A stretch of DNA of 64,000 nucleotides from Saccharospirillum sp. MSK14-1 (lineage in GTDB: Bacteria > Pseudomonadota > Gammaproteobacteria > Pseudomonadales > Natronospirillaceae), in assembly GCF_003054965.1 (NCBI RefSeq), contig NZ_MIES01000026.1, positions 1,030,524-1,094,523 of the forward strand, written 5' to 3'. A program made the position numbers and the translations under genes. This document shows, in pieces, positions 18,469 to 26,954 of this stretch; the stretch's first letter is position 1; the number at the start of each line of letters is the position of its first letter. The notes below the pieces were generated by a model, which was not told the DNA's origin, searched no databases, and was given only the letters and a program-made list of their open reading frames with translations.

Positions 18469-19325
18469 ATGACCATAAAGCGACGTTCTTTTTCTCCCGG
18501 GTTCAAACAAGAAGCAGCCAACCTAGTGCTGGATTAAGGTTACACCTTTACACAGGCCAGCGTGTCCCTGTGCGTTGGTGAAATCGCAGTTCGGCGCTTG
18601 GTTAACCTACTGGACAAGGAGCGTGACGGCGTCACTCCAAAAAGCAAGGCCTTCATCCAGGCATCGGATCCAGGAACTGGAAGCCCGCTGTATCGCCTGG
18701 TACAGGAGAAGGCTGCCTTAAAAAGCTACCGTACTTTTGATGTCGGATGAAATGAATCCGACTCGCTGAAAGACCGATTGAGGAAGCAGACATCAACAAA
18801 ATGGTCTGTGAAGCGTTTGGTGTCAATCGTTCCAGCTATTGCGAGTATCGCCACCGGCGAAACCATGTGGATGTCGAGCGCCTGACCCTGAAGGCTCTGG
18901 TCAATTGCTTGTTCACCAAGAGTCGCCGCTCTGCGGGCCACCGGACCATCAAAGGCCTGCTCAGTAATGGAGTCATTGTCATCGGTCGTTTCAAGGTTAT
19001 ACGGTTGATTAGTGAGCTGGGGCTGATCAGTAAGCAGCCCGGACCTCACGCCTACAAACAGGCCACGGTTGAACGACCGGATATCGCCAATCACCTGGAT
19101 CGGGCGTTTGCAGTTGAACGGCCTAATCAGGTCTGGAAAGGCTGTTTCGGAGCCTGAAATCAGAGTGGATAGCCGCACCGGGTTATCGAAGCTTGTCCGA
19201 AGCCTAGAGAGATATTTGGGCTTACTTGATGGGCTACTACAACCGACAGTGATCTCACACATGCAACGGTGGCATATCGCCTGTTGCGGCTGACGAAATA
19301 CTTAAAATACTGACCGAGGTTGGTC
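18469..19325 (+). pseudogene. Decayed IS3-family element with internal deletion
   Basis: OrfA starts at 18469 (M-T-I-K-R-R-S-F-S-P-G-F-K-Q-E-A-A) and is stopped by TAA after L-V-L-D where relatives have Gln, then continues in frame. OrfB's N-terminal region (about 18801-19137) reads through V-E-R-P-N-Q-V-W, then jumps directly to R-L-F-R-S-L-K-S-E-W-I, which is near the C-terminus in intact copies: the DDE catalytic core is deleted. Two more stops (TAG, TGA) follow before the E-I-L-K tail. It is the same IS type as the remnant at 11071-11323. Confidence 0.82.
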
Positions 19326-19507
19326 GACTAATACAGAGACTAATACAACATAGCATAAACATTCATTATCAGACCTTTTATCTGGGCGCTTCGCTCCAAA
19401 CTGCCTATATAGGATAGATGCACACCACCCTGAACGTATGTTGAGCTGCAAGTGCTATTTGCAGCCACAAAGCGCTAAACCATTAACATTCTGGGTCAGG
19501 TTTCTAT

Positions 19508-19915
19508 ATGTCTACAGCTCAGATGGTGAAAAGCCGTATCAAGCTTTTGCGCAAAGGGGTTCCATTCTCAACCCGAGATTCCGGCTGGGCCGACTTTGGA
19601 ACTTCCACGGCTAATAAATAAAGCGCTGAGCCGTTTAGTCCAATCTGGCGAGATTGAGCGCATTGAAAGAGGCATTTATGCCCGCCCAAAGTCACTTGTA
19701 ATGGCACCCCATGTCATGGTTTCAACAAGTGCCGAAAACCTTGCTAGGTACTGGGCAAAGCTTAATGGACATGTATTAGTGCACCAGACTGATGAAGCCG
19801 CCTACCGCTTGGGCCTGCAGCTTCAAGCCCCATGAAACTCGTATTTTAGACTGATGGCCCCAGCCGGCAGTTCAAGCAAGGCGCCAATATCGTAGAAGTT
19901 AAACGTGTCAGATAA
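19508..19915 (+). pseudogene. AbiEi-type (DUF6088) antitoxin remnant
   Basis: Begins M-S-T-A-Q-M-V-K-S-R-I at 19508, then after a one-base frameshift near 19590 continues with N-K-A-L-S-R-L-V-Q-S-G-E-I-E-R-I-E-R-G-I-Y-A-R-P, the winged-helix block of DUF6088/AbiEi antitoxins. A second shift and an amber codon (Trp position) precede T-D-G-P-S-R-Q-F-K-Q-G. These blocks match the order in the family. No AbiEii nucleotidyltransferase toxin is seen downstream, so the module is dead; decayed sequence may extend to about 20150. Confidence 0.7.
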
Positions 19916-20280
19916 AAACTGCTCACTTGGCCAAACCAACCGAAAGGTGATGTCTTCCGCAGCTTATTGGTCATCTCACCCGACTCAGTGACAGCCGATA
20001 TATGGCGCCATATGCTCACAAGACTATCCATACCGCACGGTGATATTAAGGACTAAAGTATCGTCTGCATAAAGCCGGTTTACCAAAGAGCTGGCGAGCA
20101 AAACTGGATGAGCTGTAGCGTGCACTCGACTGAATATAAACAAGGTTTTGAATAAATAGGGTATCAAACGGTATGCTCAAAGAATTGTCGTCTTAAATAC
20201 CGCAGGGATCTTGCTTCAGTAGTATAGAGAACTATTTAGCCCTCAATATTTTAGGCTGCAGCCGCCCCTCCGGCCATCCA

Positions 20281-21048
20281 ATCACCACCTATCGACCATC
20301 GTCTAACAATGAAGTCGATGAAAGAGTGAAAAATGAATCAGGCGATAACACGAACATAGTGCGGGGTAGCGGTCATAGGAGACCGGGCCAGGAGTTTGCC
20401 CTAACTGGAGATTATGAACCAAACAAACACGCAAGAACTCACCATTTTGAAGACCTCGCCTACATCGATTTAGATCCCCCCCCTGGGATAGTCTGTACAA
20501 GTTATTCGAGCACCATCGAATAGCCAAAATCAGGGGCAAATACCAATACAAACGGCGCCGAAGGAGGCATTTTTTCAGGCGGCTCTCGACGTGGCCACAA
20601 AAACGACATTGATCGAGCGATGTTCAATGCACCCATAGAACTAGAGTTCAGGCGCGTATTGCGAGATATGTGGCATGCCGTGAATTATCTACGTAACGTA
20701 TTACCTGACCGCGTTACCGAAATTCACTGGTTCACCTTTGAAAATGGCTTTAGTAGAGAGACCGAACCCAAACTTATCGCACTCCGTCCATTCCGCGACG
20801 ATGAGGTCGTTAGAAAATAAGTGCGAGATTGGCCGTTCAAAAGTAGAGATTCAACAAGACTACGTGGCGCTCTTGTCATGCACATAGAAATCGACAACGA
20901 ATCCGTTTACATCCTAGCAATTGAACGTAGCCTAAGAACAACGCCAGACAGCCTAGATCGATTTGCAGCACCGATGAAAGGTTTAGTGTGTTGGGGGCGA
21001 TTCAATGTGACCTTTAATCTGGACTGTCTCGATCGTGAGTTGGGATAG
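20281..21048 (+). pseudogene. Decayed gene near right end, possibly tnsE
   Basis: One reading frame runs from about 20281 to 21048 with only two stops (TAG 20521, TAA 20818), far more open than the other frames. Segments include a G-G-S-R-R-G loop, a helical stretch F-R-R-V-L-R-D-M-W-H-A-V, then a beta-rich end (H-I-E-I-D-N-E-S-V-Y-I-L-A-I-E-R). That order of features reminds me of the C-terminal domain of Tn7 TnsE, which would fit its position 330 bp from the element end, but this is recognition from memory only. It may instead be an unrelated accessory gene. Confidence 0.4.
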
Positions 21049-21378
21049 GTTAAGGGATAAGTGGCGACCGCCAGCAGCGTTATCGCGAAGATAGTGCAGT
21101 GAAAAGTTCGGAATATTGCTTTGGCCAATATGAGAAATTGACGTTTCCGCTGGAATGGCTGACCGGCAATATAGGCCAAAGTAGCCCAAGCGTCCGCCGC
21201 TGCTCAGGGTCTTGTGGAGTGTGCGATGCCGATCAGAAGCTCGCAGAGCAGTTACAAGGTCGAGACACACTGAAGACCCTCAAGAGAGACAATGTGTACC
21301 TGAATGAGCTTCCGGATATATCTTACCAAAGGCAGTTGTGTGCGTAGAATGCCTTAAACAGGGCGTTTTCGGGCATTC
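21049..21378. other. Gene-free inner right end of island
   Basis: No coding frame is convincing. Near the right terminal repeat there is an inverted pair GAATGCC/GGCATTC (21348-21354 and 21372-21378), but no further copies of the transposase-box motif that is repeated at the left end. Confidence 0.5.
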
Positions 21379-21403
21379 CGGACAAGTTATGGTCGCAACA
21401 ACA
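21379..21403 (-). repeat. Right terminal inverted repeat
   Basis: 25 bp, exact reverse complement of 9524-9548. Its outer edge is followed directly by the second TATTG. Confidence 0.9.
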
Positions 21404-21408
21404 TATTG
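21404..21408 (+). repeat. Target site duplication, right copy (TATTG)
   Basis: Matches 9519-9523. Joining 9523 to 21409 restores the presumed uninterrupted sequence downstream of the tRNA. Confidence 0.88.
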
Positions 21409-21920
21409 TGTTTTTAACCCTACGAATTTTTCGTTTTGGATAACATGTGCCGTCTCTTTCCTACGATAATCTTTTTATTCATTTGCAAAAATATGCACGA
21501 ATTTAAAATGCCTAGGCGTATTGTTGTTGGGTACTTCCTATCGGATAACCAGTAAATCATGTCACTCAGTGAGCGTTGAATCTGTTAGCGCCGCTTGTGT
21601 TTTAGCTTTTGTAGGAATAGGGGGTGTGACAATCGGGATCAGTTTTCCCACGAATATGAGTGTTAATTGGACATTGAATTTAAAGCGAGTGATGAGTTCA
21701 TCATGACAGCTAAAAGTGGTCATTTTGCTGAATAAACTAAAAAGCGTTGCGGTACTTTTTTGTGAATAAAATTGCAACGATAGGCGTTAAAGATTCACTA
21801 CAGATAAAACCAAAATTAATACCCCCAACCCCTTTAGATAGCCCCCCGCAACAATAATCTTTATGATGCGTTTCAGGTAGGGAATCCCCTGTTTTAAAAC
21901 CGTGCTAAGGAACAGATCCA
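21409..21920. other. AT-rich intergenic region
   Basis: About 510 bp between the island and cytochrome b561. Short open frames exist but have no ribosome sites or family features. I see no RNA gene. Confidence 0.5.
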
Positions 21921-22460
21921 ATGACTCAAATTCAAAAATACCCAATCGCCTGGCGAGTGCTGCACTGGCTTATGGCGCTGATGATTTTCGCATTAATACC
22001 CGTGGGCATTGTGATGGCCGAACGGGCCGAGGCGAATCTTTGGGGGGCGCTGACCAATACCTTGTACAGCTGGCATAAGCTGATCGGCTTTACCGTGCTG
22101 TTATTGATGGTGGTGCGGATTGTGATGAAGGTTCGGCTCAAGGGACCGGCCTATCCGGATACCTTGCCGCGTCACCTGCAACTGGCCGCCCACAGTTTGC
22201 ATCATCTGCTCTATGTGTTGCTGGTGTTGACGCCGCTGTTTGGCTGGGCCGGTGTGACAGCCTATCCGGCGCTGATTACCGTGGGTGGGTATCACCTGCC
22301 GCCGATGCCGTTTGTGCCAGTGGATGAAGCATTGGCTAGCCGGTTATTCGGGATTCACGGTGCGTTAGCGATTGCGCTGGGTGTGTTGATCGTTGGCCAT
22401 ATTGGCGCGGCGATGAAGCACCTGATCGATAAAGACGGCTTGTTCCGGCGGATGCTGTAA
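21921..22460 (+). CDS. Cytochrome b561 family protein
   Basis: 179 residues with four membrane helices and the bacterial b561 histidine pattern: H in W-R-V-L-H-W (helix 1), H in Y-S-W-H-K-L (helix 2), H-S-L-H-H (helix 3) and F-G-I-H-G plus V-G-H-I-G (helix 4). Such proteins bind two b haems and oxidise quinol, possibly delivering electrons to oxygen or superoxide. AAGGAA eight bases before the ATG supports the start. It converges with mdoH and has no operon partner. Confidence 0.92.
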   Translation: MTQIQKYPIAWRVLHWLMALMIFALIPVGIVMAERAEANLWGALTNTLYSWHKLIGFTVLLLMVVRIVMKVRLKGPAYPDTLPRHLQLAAHSLHHLLYVLLVLTPLFGWAGVTAYPALITVGGYHLPPMPFVPVDEALASRLFGIHGALAIALGVLIVGHIGAAMKHLIDKDGLFRRML

Positions 22461-22490
22461 CAGCCGTCTGGTTCTTTATTGAGCGATGCT

Positions 22491-24383
22491 TTATCGGCTA
22501 TTAATCGTGGCCGAATAAGCATCCAGAAACGCCTGTCGGCGTTGCATGATCTCAGGTGGGGCCACTTCTTCGGGAGTGCCCAGCACGCCCCACCTTGCCA
22601 GCCACTGGCCGGCCGTTTCGCTGCCCGTCAGGGCGCACAGCGGTACGGCCAGTATCAGTCCGATGACCGTGGGCAACATCCAATACAACAGCGACGACGA
22701 TAGCCCCAATAACAGTCCGAGCACCAGCACTCCGAGAATGGTCTGCATGCCATGACGGGCGATGAGCGGCCGCCAGATCACTCCACTGCCATGCCGCCGT
22801 TGAGCGGACCAGCCAGAGTCTTGTCCCCTTGCGATTTCCCAGAGATGGCGGCTGTGCACCAGCATGAAGATGGGCGCGTGCAGTACCGAGAACAGCAGTT
22901 CCAGTAGGGCACTGACGAAAAAGGTCAGTCGGCGGGTGCCGCCGCGTCGAGTTTTGCTCAGCAAACCACCCAGCAACCCCAATGCTTTGGGCAGCAGTAA
23001 CAGCGCCATGGTGAACACGAACAGCCCGATCATCCGTTCTGAATCGAAGTGGGGTATCAGGCCACCGGTTAAGCTTTGGCTTTGTTGCAGCGCAAAGTGT
23101 GTGCTCAGCACCAGGCCGACCGTCACCATGGCGAGCCACAGCAGGGAGGTCAGGTAATTCATGACGCCCATTAACATGTGCGCCCGGCTTGGCCAGCGCA
23201 GGCCGCGGGTGCGTAACACGGCCAGGTGTTGAACGTTGCCTTGCGCCCAGCGCCGGTCACGAATGGCGGCGTCGCCCAGGGTGGGTGGGCATTCCTCCCA
23301 GGAGCCTTCCAGGTCGGGCAGCATGCGCACTGTCCAGCCAGCGCGCCGAATCAGCGCGGCTTCGACAAAATCGTGTGAGCGTATTTCGCCGCCGAACGGG
23401 CGTGGGCCGGGCAGTTCGGGTAAGCCAGCGGCGGCCGCGAATGCGCGGATGCGAATGATGGCGTTGTGCCCCCAGTAGTTGCCGCTGTCGCCCTGCCAGG
23501 CGCTCAGGCCTCTGGCGAACACCAGGCCATAGGCCAGGCTCGAAAATTGTTGCAGCCGGGCAAAGAGCGTTTCGCCGGCGTATTGGCGGGGCAGGGTTTG
23601 CAGAATGCCGGTGTTGGGGTCGGCATCCATTTCGCGCACCAGGGTGGCCAGCGTGTCAGCGGCAATCAGGCTGTCGGCATCGAGCACCACCATGTAGTCG
23701 TAACTGCGGCCCCAGCGGTTAATAAAGTCGCGAATGTTGCCGGTTTTGCGTTCGGTGTTCTGGCTGCGGCGGCGGTACCAAACCGCTAAACCATCGCCCA
23801 ACCGCTCACGCAGGCACTGCACGGCGGTGGTTTCGGCGTGGATGACATCGGCTTTGTTGCTGTCCGAGAGAATGAAGATCTCGAAATGCGACTGCAGCTT
23901 CAGCCGGGCCAGATCTTCGCCCATGGCGGCCAGCGCCGCACAGGCACTGGCGGCGTCCTCGTTGTAAATGGGCATCAGCAATACGGTTTTGCCGCGCAGG
24001 GCCGCGTTGGGTTGGGCCTGGCGTTGCCGTGAACCGGGTTGAGTGCGGTAGAAAAACAGCGAGGCCATCGCGGCCGTCGCCGTCAGCGAAATCCATCCGA
24101 AGGTGAGGGTGAACAAGCCCTGCAATAACCACAGTAAGGCCGTTACCCAGAGGTCGCCGGAACCGGTCGTTGTCACGGCATGGCTGAGTGAATGGCTGAG
24201 CGGTAGCGTCAGATACATCTGGACGCTGGCGGCGATGGTCAGCGCCAGGCTACCGCCGAAGGTGAAGTAGCGCGCCAGCCAGGTGGTTATCGTTTTGCGG
24301 GCGGCAAATTTACTTGGGCGCTGTGACAGCTGCTGGGTGGGCATGGCCAGGGGCGATGCCGGTGGTGTTAGCGTTGCTGTCAT
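22491..24383 (-). CDS. mdoH: Osmoregulated periplasmic glucan glucosyltransferase MdoH/OpgH
   Basis: 630 residues, shorter than E. coli OpgH (847) but like the Xanthomonas form. Membrane helices flank a cytoplasmic GT2 domain: P-I-Y-N-E-D (about 140), D-A-D-S (about 245), G-H-N-A-I-I-R, the S-H-D-F-V-E-A acid motif and the R-R-W-A-Q-G-N acceptor motif (about 385). It polymerises UDP-glucose into beta-1,2-glucan while exporting it. The ATG at 24383 overlaps the mdoG stop (ATGA) and is preferred to a GTG three codons upstream. Confidence 0.95.
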   Translation of the reverse strand: MTATLTPPASPLAMPTQQLSQRPSKFAARKTITTWLARYFTFGGSLALTIAASVQMYLTLPLSHSLSHAVTTTGSGDLWVTALLWLLQGLFTLTFGWISLTATAAMASLFFYRTQPGSRQRQAQPNAALRGKTVLLMPIYNEDAASACAALAAMGEDLARLKLQSHFEIFILSDSNKADVIHAETTAVQCLRERLGDGLAVWYRRRSQNTERKTGNIRDFINRWGRSYDYMVVLDADSLIAADTLATLVREMDADPNTGILQTLPRQYAGETLFARLQQFSSLAYGLVFARGLSAWQGDSGNYWGHNAIIRIRAFAAAAGLPELPGPRPFGGEIRSHDFVEAALIRRAGWTVRMLPDLEGSWEECPPTLGDAAIRDRRWAQGNVQHLAVLRTRGLRWPSRAHMLMGVMNYLTSLLWLAMVTVGLVLSTHFALQQSQSLTGGLIPHFDSERMIGLFVFTMALLLLPKALGLLGGLLSKTRRGGTRRLTFFVSALLELLFSVLHAPIFMLVHSRHLWEIARGQDSGWSAQRRHGSGVIWRPLIARHGMQTILGVLVLGLLLGLSSSLLYWMLPTVIGLILAVPLCALTGSETAGQWLARWGVLGTPEEVAPPEIMQRRQAFLDAYSATINSR

Positions 24384-25951
24384 CGCGTCCACCGATAGAG
24401 CCAGGTTTCACCCCAGGTCTGGCCGTTCACTTCCAGGGCGACGCGCAGTTCGGCCAGGTCGGCTTCGCCCGGGTTGAGTTTGACGTAGGCCTGGTAGTGG
24501 CCGGTGGCCGAGACCAGTGTGCCACTGACATCGGTGATTTCGCCGGCACTGGTGCTGGCGTTGATGCGCATGGCATCGGGGTTTTCGGTCAGATTGGGCA
24601 GTGCCGATCCGTCACTGTAATCGATCACAAAAATGCGGTCGTTGCTGCCCAGGGCGCGGCCGGAGGCGGTGTTGGTGATGCGTCCTTGTTCCGGTGCGTA
24701 GGCCGAGGCGGCGCCCCAGTGCAGACGGTATTGATAGCGATAGGTCTGGCCGGTTTTCAGACCGCCAGTCGGTTGCCAGTAGGCGGCAATATTGTCCTGG
24801 TATTCACCGTCGGTCGGGATTTCCAGCAGTTCTACGTGGCCTTGGCCCCAATCACCCAGCGGTTCCACCCAGAGTGATGGCCGTTTGTCGTAACGGGCTT
24901 CGTTGTCATTGAATTGTTCAAAGGTGTCTCGGCGCTGCATCAGCCCAAAGCCGGCCGGCATGGCTGAGTCGGCGGTTTCAAAGGACGAGGCTTGCCAATG
25001 CGTCGGGTTGGCCAGGGGTCGCCAGATCTGTTCGCCATTGGCTTGCTGAATCTGCAGACCGTTGGAGTCGTGGACGGCGTTACGGAAATCATCGAAGCGG
25101 GCGTGGTTGGTGCTGTCGAACATAAACATGGACGTCAGCGGCGCGACGCCAATGCGTGGCGTGTCCACGCGCGGGTAGAGGCTGGCGTCAACATCCATGA
25201 TGGTCTCGTCTCCGGGCATCACGGTAAAGCGGTAGGCGCCGGTGACCGAGGGGCTGTCGAGCAGGGCGTAGATGACTATTTTATCGTCGTCGCTGGTGGG
25301 CTGTTCAATCCAAAAATCGGAAAAGTGCGGGAATTCTTCGTCGCCTTCGCCAACGGTATTCACCGCCAGGCCGCGTGCAGAAAGCCCGTAGAACTGATTT
25401 TTAGCGACGGCGCGAAAATAGCTGGCGCCCAGGAACACTAAAAACTCGTCGTAATGTTCAGCGCTGTTGATGGGGTGGTGAACCCGAAAGCCGGCATAAC
25501 CGTCGGCGCTCAGGCTGTTCACATCAATGGAGCGGTCGTCGTAGCTGAACACCTCGGTATCGAAATCCAGGCGACGGGCCACGCCGTTTTCCACCAGGTG
25601 AATGCCAACGGGCGTGGTGTGGAGGAACCCCGGGTGAAACAGTTGCAGTTGAAACGAGCTGTGTTCATCGCTCCAGGCTGCGTGGTTCGGATCAAACCGG
25701 ATGCTCCGGAATTGGTCATAGCTTAAGGCGCGCAGCGCGCTGTCGTCGGCCAGTGTGTCGGGCGTAAAGGCTTGGTTCGCCAACTCACGGGCCCGTTCTT
25801 CAAGCCAGCGCTGGTTGAATGAAGTGGTGTTGGGCTCTAACGCCGGTGGCGTCATGAGCGACCGGCTGAACAGCAGGCCGGCCACGACTAGCAATAGCAA
25901 GGCTGCCACAGCCACGGCCCAATAAACGGGCCGGGTACTTCTTGGTAGCAT
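24380..25951 (-). CDS. mdoG: Periplasmic glucan biosynthesis protein MdoG/OpgG
   Basis: 523 residues, family length about 510. An N-terminal hydrophobic segment (about 12-33) acts as signal or anchor, followed by the MdoG beta-sandwich: Y-D-Q-F-R-S-I-R-F (about 80), G-F-R-V-H-H-P-I-N, G-A-S-Y-F-R-A-V, F-P-x-F-x-x-F-W-I-E-x-P, and S-M-F-M-F-D. It branches or modifies glucan chains released by MdoH. The ATG at 25951 is chosen because AAAGGG lies nine bases upstream; TTG 25972 and ATG 25969 are alternatives. Coupled to mdoH. Confidence 0.94.
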   Translation of the reverse strand: MLPRSTRPVYWAVAVAALLLLVVAGLLFSRSLMTPPALEPNTTSFNQRWLEERARELANQAFTPDTLADDSALRALSYDQFRSIRFDPNHAAWSDEHSSFQLQLFHPGFLHTTPVGIHLVENGVARRLDFDTEVFSYDDRSIDVNSLSADGYAGFRVHHPINSAEHYDEFLVFLGASYFRAVAKNQFYGLSARGLAVNTVGEGDEEFPHFSDFWIEQPTSDDDKIVIYALLDSPSVTGAYRFTVMPGDETIMDVDASLYPRVDTPRIGVAPLTSMFMFDSTNHARFDDFRNAVHDSNGLQIQQANGEQIWRPLANPTHWQASSFETADSAMPAGFGLMQRRDTFEQFNDNEARYDKRPSLWVEPLGDWGQGHVELLEIPTDGEYQDNIAAYWQPTGGLKTGQTYRYQYRLHWGAASAYAPEQGRITNTASGRALGSNDRIFVIDYSDGSALPNLTENPDAMRINASTSAGEITDVSGTLVSATGHYQAYVKLNPGEADLAELRVALEVNGQTWGETWLYRWTR

Positions 25952-26029
25952 GATGTTTTCCCTTTCCATCAAGTGCGGGTCAAGAGTGATGCGCGTGTAT
26001 TCTAACCAGGTGTGGGGTCGGTTACGGTG

Positions 26030-26039
26030 CTAGCGCTAG
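26030..26039. promoter_or_regulatory. Palindrome in divergent mdoG region
   Basis: CTAGCGCTAG, a perfect 10-bp palindrome (12 bp with one mismatch) between divergent mdoG and the CDP-alcohol phosphotransferase gene. A -10-like TATACT lies at 26061-26066. Function unknown. Confidence 0.25.
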
Positions 26040-26135
26040 TCCCTTCCAGCGCTCGGGTCGTATACTCCGGCCCCATCTTTTTCGGGGTCTGCATTATGAT
26101 CATTATTCGCCTGCTTCGCATTAACCGGATGACTT

Positions 26136-26954
26136 ATGCCGGGTTTAACTGAGCGTTTTGTCACAGTATTTGGCGCCCGTGGGCCATTGCCATTGCACCG
26201 CGAATGGGTGCGCATCGCCTTGCTGGGTGTTGCCGCGTTGCTGGCCGGTGCTCTGGTGTTGTCGGTTTTTAACGGGCCCATCACAGGCGCGCGCTGGTTC
26301 GGCGGCGGTCTGGTTGGCTGGGCTTTTGTGTTGTGGCAGTGCCACCGGCGGCTGCATTTGAATGTCGCCAGTCTGGATAACCGACCCTTCACCGGCCTGG
26401 GTACGGCCAACCGCATTACGCTGCTGCGCGGCTGGCTGATCGGCGCGACCGCTGGTTTTCTGGCCATCCTCCCGCTGCCGACCTCCGCTGGTTTGCTTTA
26501 CGTGCCGGCTGTGTTTTACAGCGTGGCAGCCGCGTTAGACGGGCTCGATGGCTATGTCGCCCGGCGCCAGCAGCAGACAACACGACTGGGGACCGAACTC
26601 GACACCGTTATGGACGCCTTTGGCTTGTTCATTGCGCCTTTAGTGGCTGTTTTTACCGGCAAGCTGCCGGTGGTTTATCTGTTGGTCAGCGTGGCTTATT
26701 ACCTGTTTCAGTGGGGCATTCGCTGGCGAGTGCAACGCGGACGACCGGTGTATGCGTTGCCGCCGAGTCAGCTACGTCGATACCTGGCCGGCGCGCAAAT
26801 GGTGCTGGTGGCGTTTGCCTTATGGCCGCCGTTGCCCGGGTCGGTTTCCCAGTGGCTGAGCATTGCCCTGATGATTCCGCTGCTGCTCGGCTTCTGCCGT
26901 GACTGGCTTCATGTCAGCGGCTGGCTTGGCGCTCGCCGGGAGCCGGCTGCATGA
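26136..26954 (+). CDS. CDP-alcohol phosphatidyltransferase family protein
   Basis: 272 residues, about six membrane helices. The catalytic motif D-x2-D-G-x2-A-R-x8-G-x3-D-x3-D is complete (about 134-160, beginning D-G-L-D-G-Y). The enzyme transfers a phosphoalcohol from a CDP-linked lipid or polyol to an acceptor; substrate unknown. It lacks features that would mark it as PgsA or PssA. An 18-codon open frame (26096-26152) overlaps its start and could couple translation. It overlaps the next gene by 4 bp and probably forms a two-gene envelope-lipid operon. Confidence 0.9.
   Translation: MPGLTERFVTVFGARGPLPLHREWVRIALLGVAALLAGALVLSVFNGPITGARWFGGGLVGWAFVLWQCHRRLHLNVASLDNRPFTGLGTANRITLLRGWLIGATAGFLAILPLPTSAGLLYVPAVFYSVAAALDGLDGYVARRQQQTTRLGTELDTVMDAFGLFIAPLVAVFTGKLPVVYLLVSVAYYLFQWGIRWRVQRGRPVYALPPSQLRRYLAGAQMVLVAFALWPPLPGSVSQWLSIALMIPLLLGFCRDWLHVSGWLGARREPAA

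Larger units (their letters stand above)
9524..21403. mobile_element. Tn7-like island (11.9 kb) next to tRNA-Ile2
   Basis: The element is bounded by perfect 25-bp inverted repeats (9524-9548 and 21379-21403, outermost bases TGTTGTTGCGACC) and by the 5-bp duplication TATTG. The left end also has further copies of a CATAAA-CTGTCC box in alternating orientation, the arrangement expected for TnsB-type transposase binding sites. It sits 23 bp downstream of tRNA-Ile2, resembling site-specific Tn7-family insertion. No intact transposition gene is present; a decayed reading frame at 20281-21048 may be tnsE. Cargo: two intact surface-protein genes, three IS3-family remnants and a broken AbiEi-type antitoxin. 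It could only move if transposase is supplied in trans (inference). Confidence 0.85.

Noticed and set aside
21521..21777. Overlapping small frames on both strands after the island
   Set aside because: No ribosome site, no family features, and AT-rich composition expected of intergenic DNA.
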